Assembly: GCA_016866575.1 (NCBI GenBank)
Contig: VGMA01000024.1
Span: 1 to 14,896, forward strand
DNA length: 14,896 bases
Reading direction: 5' to 3'
Source of the DNA: Chlamydiota bacterium
Lineage (GTDB): Bacteria; Chlamydiota; Chlamydiia; Chlamydiales; VGMA01
Shown here: positions 14,093 through 14,896 of the stretch, piece after piece
Position numbering within the stretch: the first letter of the stretch is position 1
Layout: each line of letters begins with the position of its first letter
Notes under the pieces: generated by a model
Told to the model about the DNA's origin: nothing
The model's input: the letters and a program-made list of their open reading frames with translations, nothing else
The model's database searches: none
Position numbers and translations under genes: made by a program

Positions 14093-14896
14093 ATGGGGCG
14101 GTTTTTATTTTTATGTTTAGGTCTAACTACACTTTTAAGTGCGCAAGACAAAGCGCCATCTCTGATAAAAAAGCCCAGATCCCCAAACAATGACTACGCT
14201 CAAGTCATGTTGATTCAAAGTCAGCAAACAATCAAAAAAGATGAACCGATACTTGTTCGAACAAGAGGTTTTCCTGTAGGACAACTCAGCCCTCCTTATG
14301 CTAGCTTTAGCGGTTTGCAAAGAAAAGATCAGTTTTGTGATGTATTAGGGATCATCGATGGCAAAAGATCGTTTTTATTCAGCTACACAGATGGAGCCTC
14401 TTTCACGGAATCAAGAAATTATTTCCACTATACCCTAGAAAAAAAGCTAAGCAGCATAAACGGCGGAGTTTCTAAAGGACCTCATAGTTTAGTGGTCGTT
14501 TTGCGAAATTCATACGGAGAAACGCTAAAAAATGCTGCCTCTATGGATACGATGGTCTTTAGCTATCAAAGCGAATCTACTAAAAAAGAATTGCAGCAAT
14601 TAGGGCAGCTTCTTGAAAAGCCTATGGTTATTTATAATGAACCCGCAGGTGTCTATGCCGCAGGGGCGCCTATTTTGTTTGATTTTTATAAGCTAGGCTG
14701 CACGATAGGGCCAGCTGATTATAAAGTAGCGGTCTATCTTGATAATACATTACTCCAAAAAGTATCGGTATGGGGGCCATTCATTCTTAAAAACGTCTCT
14801 AAAGGGAAGCACACGATACGTTTAGAGCTGATCTCACCTTTGGATGAAGTTGTCGCTAATCCTTTCGGGGCCACAATAGAGGGTAGTTTTGAGGTT
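14093..14896 (+). CDS. exported protein of unknown function with two beta-rich modules, 3'-truncated by window edge
   Basis: The frame is open for 268 codons from ATG 14093 to the window end with no stop. The N-terminus MGRFLFLCLGLTTLLSAQDK is a classical signal peptide with likely cleavage after LSA at residue 17; there is no lipobox, so the product is probably periplasmic or secreted. The mature part appears to hold two related beta-sandwich-like modules. The first ends near KGPHSLVVVLRNSYGETL and the second near KGKHTIRLELISPLDEVVA, with matching positions before them (FHYTLEKKL.. and VAVYLDNTL..). The second resembles a widespread bacterial module with a W-P-F, KG-H-T-RLEL pattern, but I cannot name a function. 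GAGGGG at 14083-14088 is a Shine-Dalgarno 4 bases before the ATG. Co-transcription with the efflux gene is very likely. Confidence 0.82.
   Translation, partial: MGRFLFLCLGLTTLLSAQDKAPSLIKKPRSPNNDYAQVMLIQSQQTIKKDEPILVRTRGFPVGQLSPPYASFSGLQRKDQFCDVLGIIDGKRSFLFSYTDGASFTESRNYFHYTLEKKLSSINGGVSKGPHSLVVVLRNSYGETLKNAASMDTMVFSYQSESTKKELQQLGQLLEKPMVIYNEPAGVYAAGAPILFDFYKLGCTIGPADYKVAVYLDNTLLQKVSVWGPFILKNVSKGKHTIRLELISPLDEVVANPFGATIEGSFEV

Overview
The window looks like a piece of chromosome from a chlamydia-like (environmental Chlamydiota) bacterium. Three things point there: an IspG of the three-domain type shared by chlamydiae and plants, a PPi-type phosphofructokinase of the long plant/chlamydial class, and a tandem pair of chlamydial-style OppA peptide-binding proteins. 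The DNA is AT-rich throughout, with dense coding, short gaps and few strong Shine-Dalgarno sites. The family cannot be fixed without a database search. No tRNA, rRNA, CRISPR array, insertion sequence or phage gene was seen, and no gene-free stretch exceeds 300 bases.

Layout. Bases 1-1410 (+) hold the 3' part of a PPi-dependent phosphofructokinase gene that is cut by the left edge. Bases 1469-5098 (+) are a tightly packed four-gene block: a NAPE-PLD-like metallo-beta-lactamase-fold hydrolase, a small SAM-dependent methyltransferase starting with TTG inside the previous gene, an ElbB-type DJ-1/PfpI protein, and ispG, which starts inside elbB. Bases 5109-12562 (-) hold four genes in the order of transcription oppA-like, oppA-like, a 735-residue orphan protein, and an S9 prolyl-oligopeptidase-family peptidase. 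A 146-bp divergent intergenic region (12563-12708) carries two inverted repeats and candidate promoters for both directions. Bases 12709-14896 (+) hold a DHA2-family drug-efflux-type MFS transporter, followed one base later by an exported protein that runs off the right edge.

How the genes fit together. The ElbB-IspG overlap joins a protein named for isoprenoid synthesis to an MEP-pathway iron-sulfur enzyme. The minus-strand group suggests peptide scavenging (two binding lipoproteins) followed by intracellular peptide breakdown (S9 peptidase). The best regulatory signal is a perfect 9-bp inverted repeat overlapping the candidate -35 box of the efflux gene. The most puzzling gene is the 735-residue orphan, which may be a relative of the non-catalytic N-terminal half of large NAD-glutamate dehydrogenases. 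I do not see a clearly new multi-gene defence or mobile system here.
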